From Verrucomicrobiales bacterium (lineage in GTDB: Bacteria; Verrucomicrobiota; Verrucomicrobiia; Limisphaerales; JAFMIX01), in the NCBI GenBank assembly GCA_017853785.1, contig JAFMIX010000132.1:1-6229 (forward strand): DNA of 6,229 nt, given 5' to 3'. Numbering within the stretch: the first letter of the stretch is position 1; each line of letters opens with the position of its first letter. Both the position numbers and the translations under genes were made by a program. This document shows positions 5,930 through 6,229 of this stretch, piece by piece. The notes beneath the pieces are model-generated. The model did no database searches, was not told where the DNA came from, and saw only the letters and a list, made by a program, of their open reading frames with translations.

Positions 5930-6229
5930 CCCTTCTTGCCGTTGATGTAGGTGGCGACGAATTCCTCGTCGCTCTTGGTCAGGTAAATAATTCCCTCTAT
6001 TATGCTTATAATCGCACTGAAACCACAGGTAACCAACCCAATAATCAGCTGAATTATCCCTTCATTCTTGTAGCCTAACATGAATTTGTGTATCCCCAAC
6101 CATCCCAAAAAAATTGCAATTAAACCGATAGCTATCTTATTGCATTCACTGCTCGTGGTTTTGAAACCCACCCCGCAGCTTACACAAACGACGGCTTTAG
6201 AATCAGTTGTCTTACCACAATTCCAACAG
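5920..6229 (-). CDS. zinc-ribbon plus TM2-domain membrane protein (5' end outside window)
   Basis: The frame is open to the right edge, so the GTG at 6171 is not the start: 19 residues before it form a zinc ribbon with CWNC and CVSC (Cys1, Cys4, Cys15, Cys18 of the visible part). A TM2 domain follows: hydrophobic helix about 34-55 ending FLGWLGIHKFMLG, a short polar turn, and a second helix about 59-86 (IIQLIIGLVTCG...GIIYL), then a basic tail KKGWF. About 102 residues are visible, and the true start is probably only a few codons upstream of the first cysteine. Such proteins are small inner-membrane proteins of unknown function. The gene is much more AT-rich than its neighbour (about 40% GC over 6001-6180), suggesting recent transfer. 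Its TGA overlaps the TTG start region of the downstream mnmD-like gene. Confidence 0.85.
   Translation of the reverse strand, partial: CWNCGKTTDSKAVVCVSCGVGFKTTSSECNKIAIGLIAIFLGWLGIHKFMLGYKNEGIIQLIIGLVTCGFSAIISIIEGIIYLTKSDEEFVATYINGKKGWF

Noticed and set aside
5309..5950. A 213-codon plus-strand open frame
   Set aside because: It is antisense to the mnmD-like gene and has the Arg-rich composition typical of GC-rich shadows.

Overview
The window is a mostly high-GC bacterial segment carrying seven protein genes. Two of them run off the ends. The remaining space is filled with short inverted-repeat elements. The gene content is largely housekeeping: translation initiation, RNase HII, a YraN-type nuclease-like protein and tRNA wobble-base modification, next to an envelope pair. 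The degenerate 'CACGGAT.GAAACACAGAT'-type repeats and the palindromes around genes remind me of Verrucomicrobiota genomes (Pedosphaera/Limisphaerales type). That placement is from memory of such genomes, with moderate confidence. No start codon has a clearly spaced Shine-Dalgarno sequence.

Layout: (1) 2-1877, plus strand: the C-terminal catalytic part of an LtaS/MdoB-like sulfatase-fold phosphotransferase, overlapping by 11 bp a PAP2-family membrane phosphatase. They look like a two-gene envelope unit. (2) 1905-3580, minus strand: infA (IF-1, TTG start) followed after 62 bp by a beta-CASP metallo-beta-lactamase RNase-like gene; this pair converges on the envelope pair. (3) 3701-4945, plus strand: rnhB then yraN, divergent from infA across a 120-bp gap. 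The rnhB-yraN gap is one 160-bp element with inverted-repeat ends. (4) 5015-6229, minus strand: a zinc-ribbon/TM2 membrane protein gene (5' end outside the window) overlapping by 10 bp an mnmD-like tRNA methyltransferase gene. These converge on yraN across a 70-bp hairpin that fills the whole gap.

The most notable features are the repeats. Three unlike palindromic elements lie within about 1.1 kb (4354-5465). One of them (5394-5465) is exactly 72 nt and sits in frame inside the mnmD-like gene, where it encodes about 24 residues that look extra for the family. The TM2 gene at the right end is AT-rich (about 40% GC across 6001-6180, against 70% in a sampled 60 bp of its neighbour) and is probably horizontally acquired. 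I see no defence system, CRISPR array, RNA gene, prophage or transposase, and no convincing undescribed multi-gene system.
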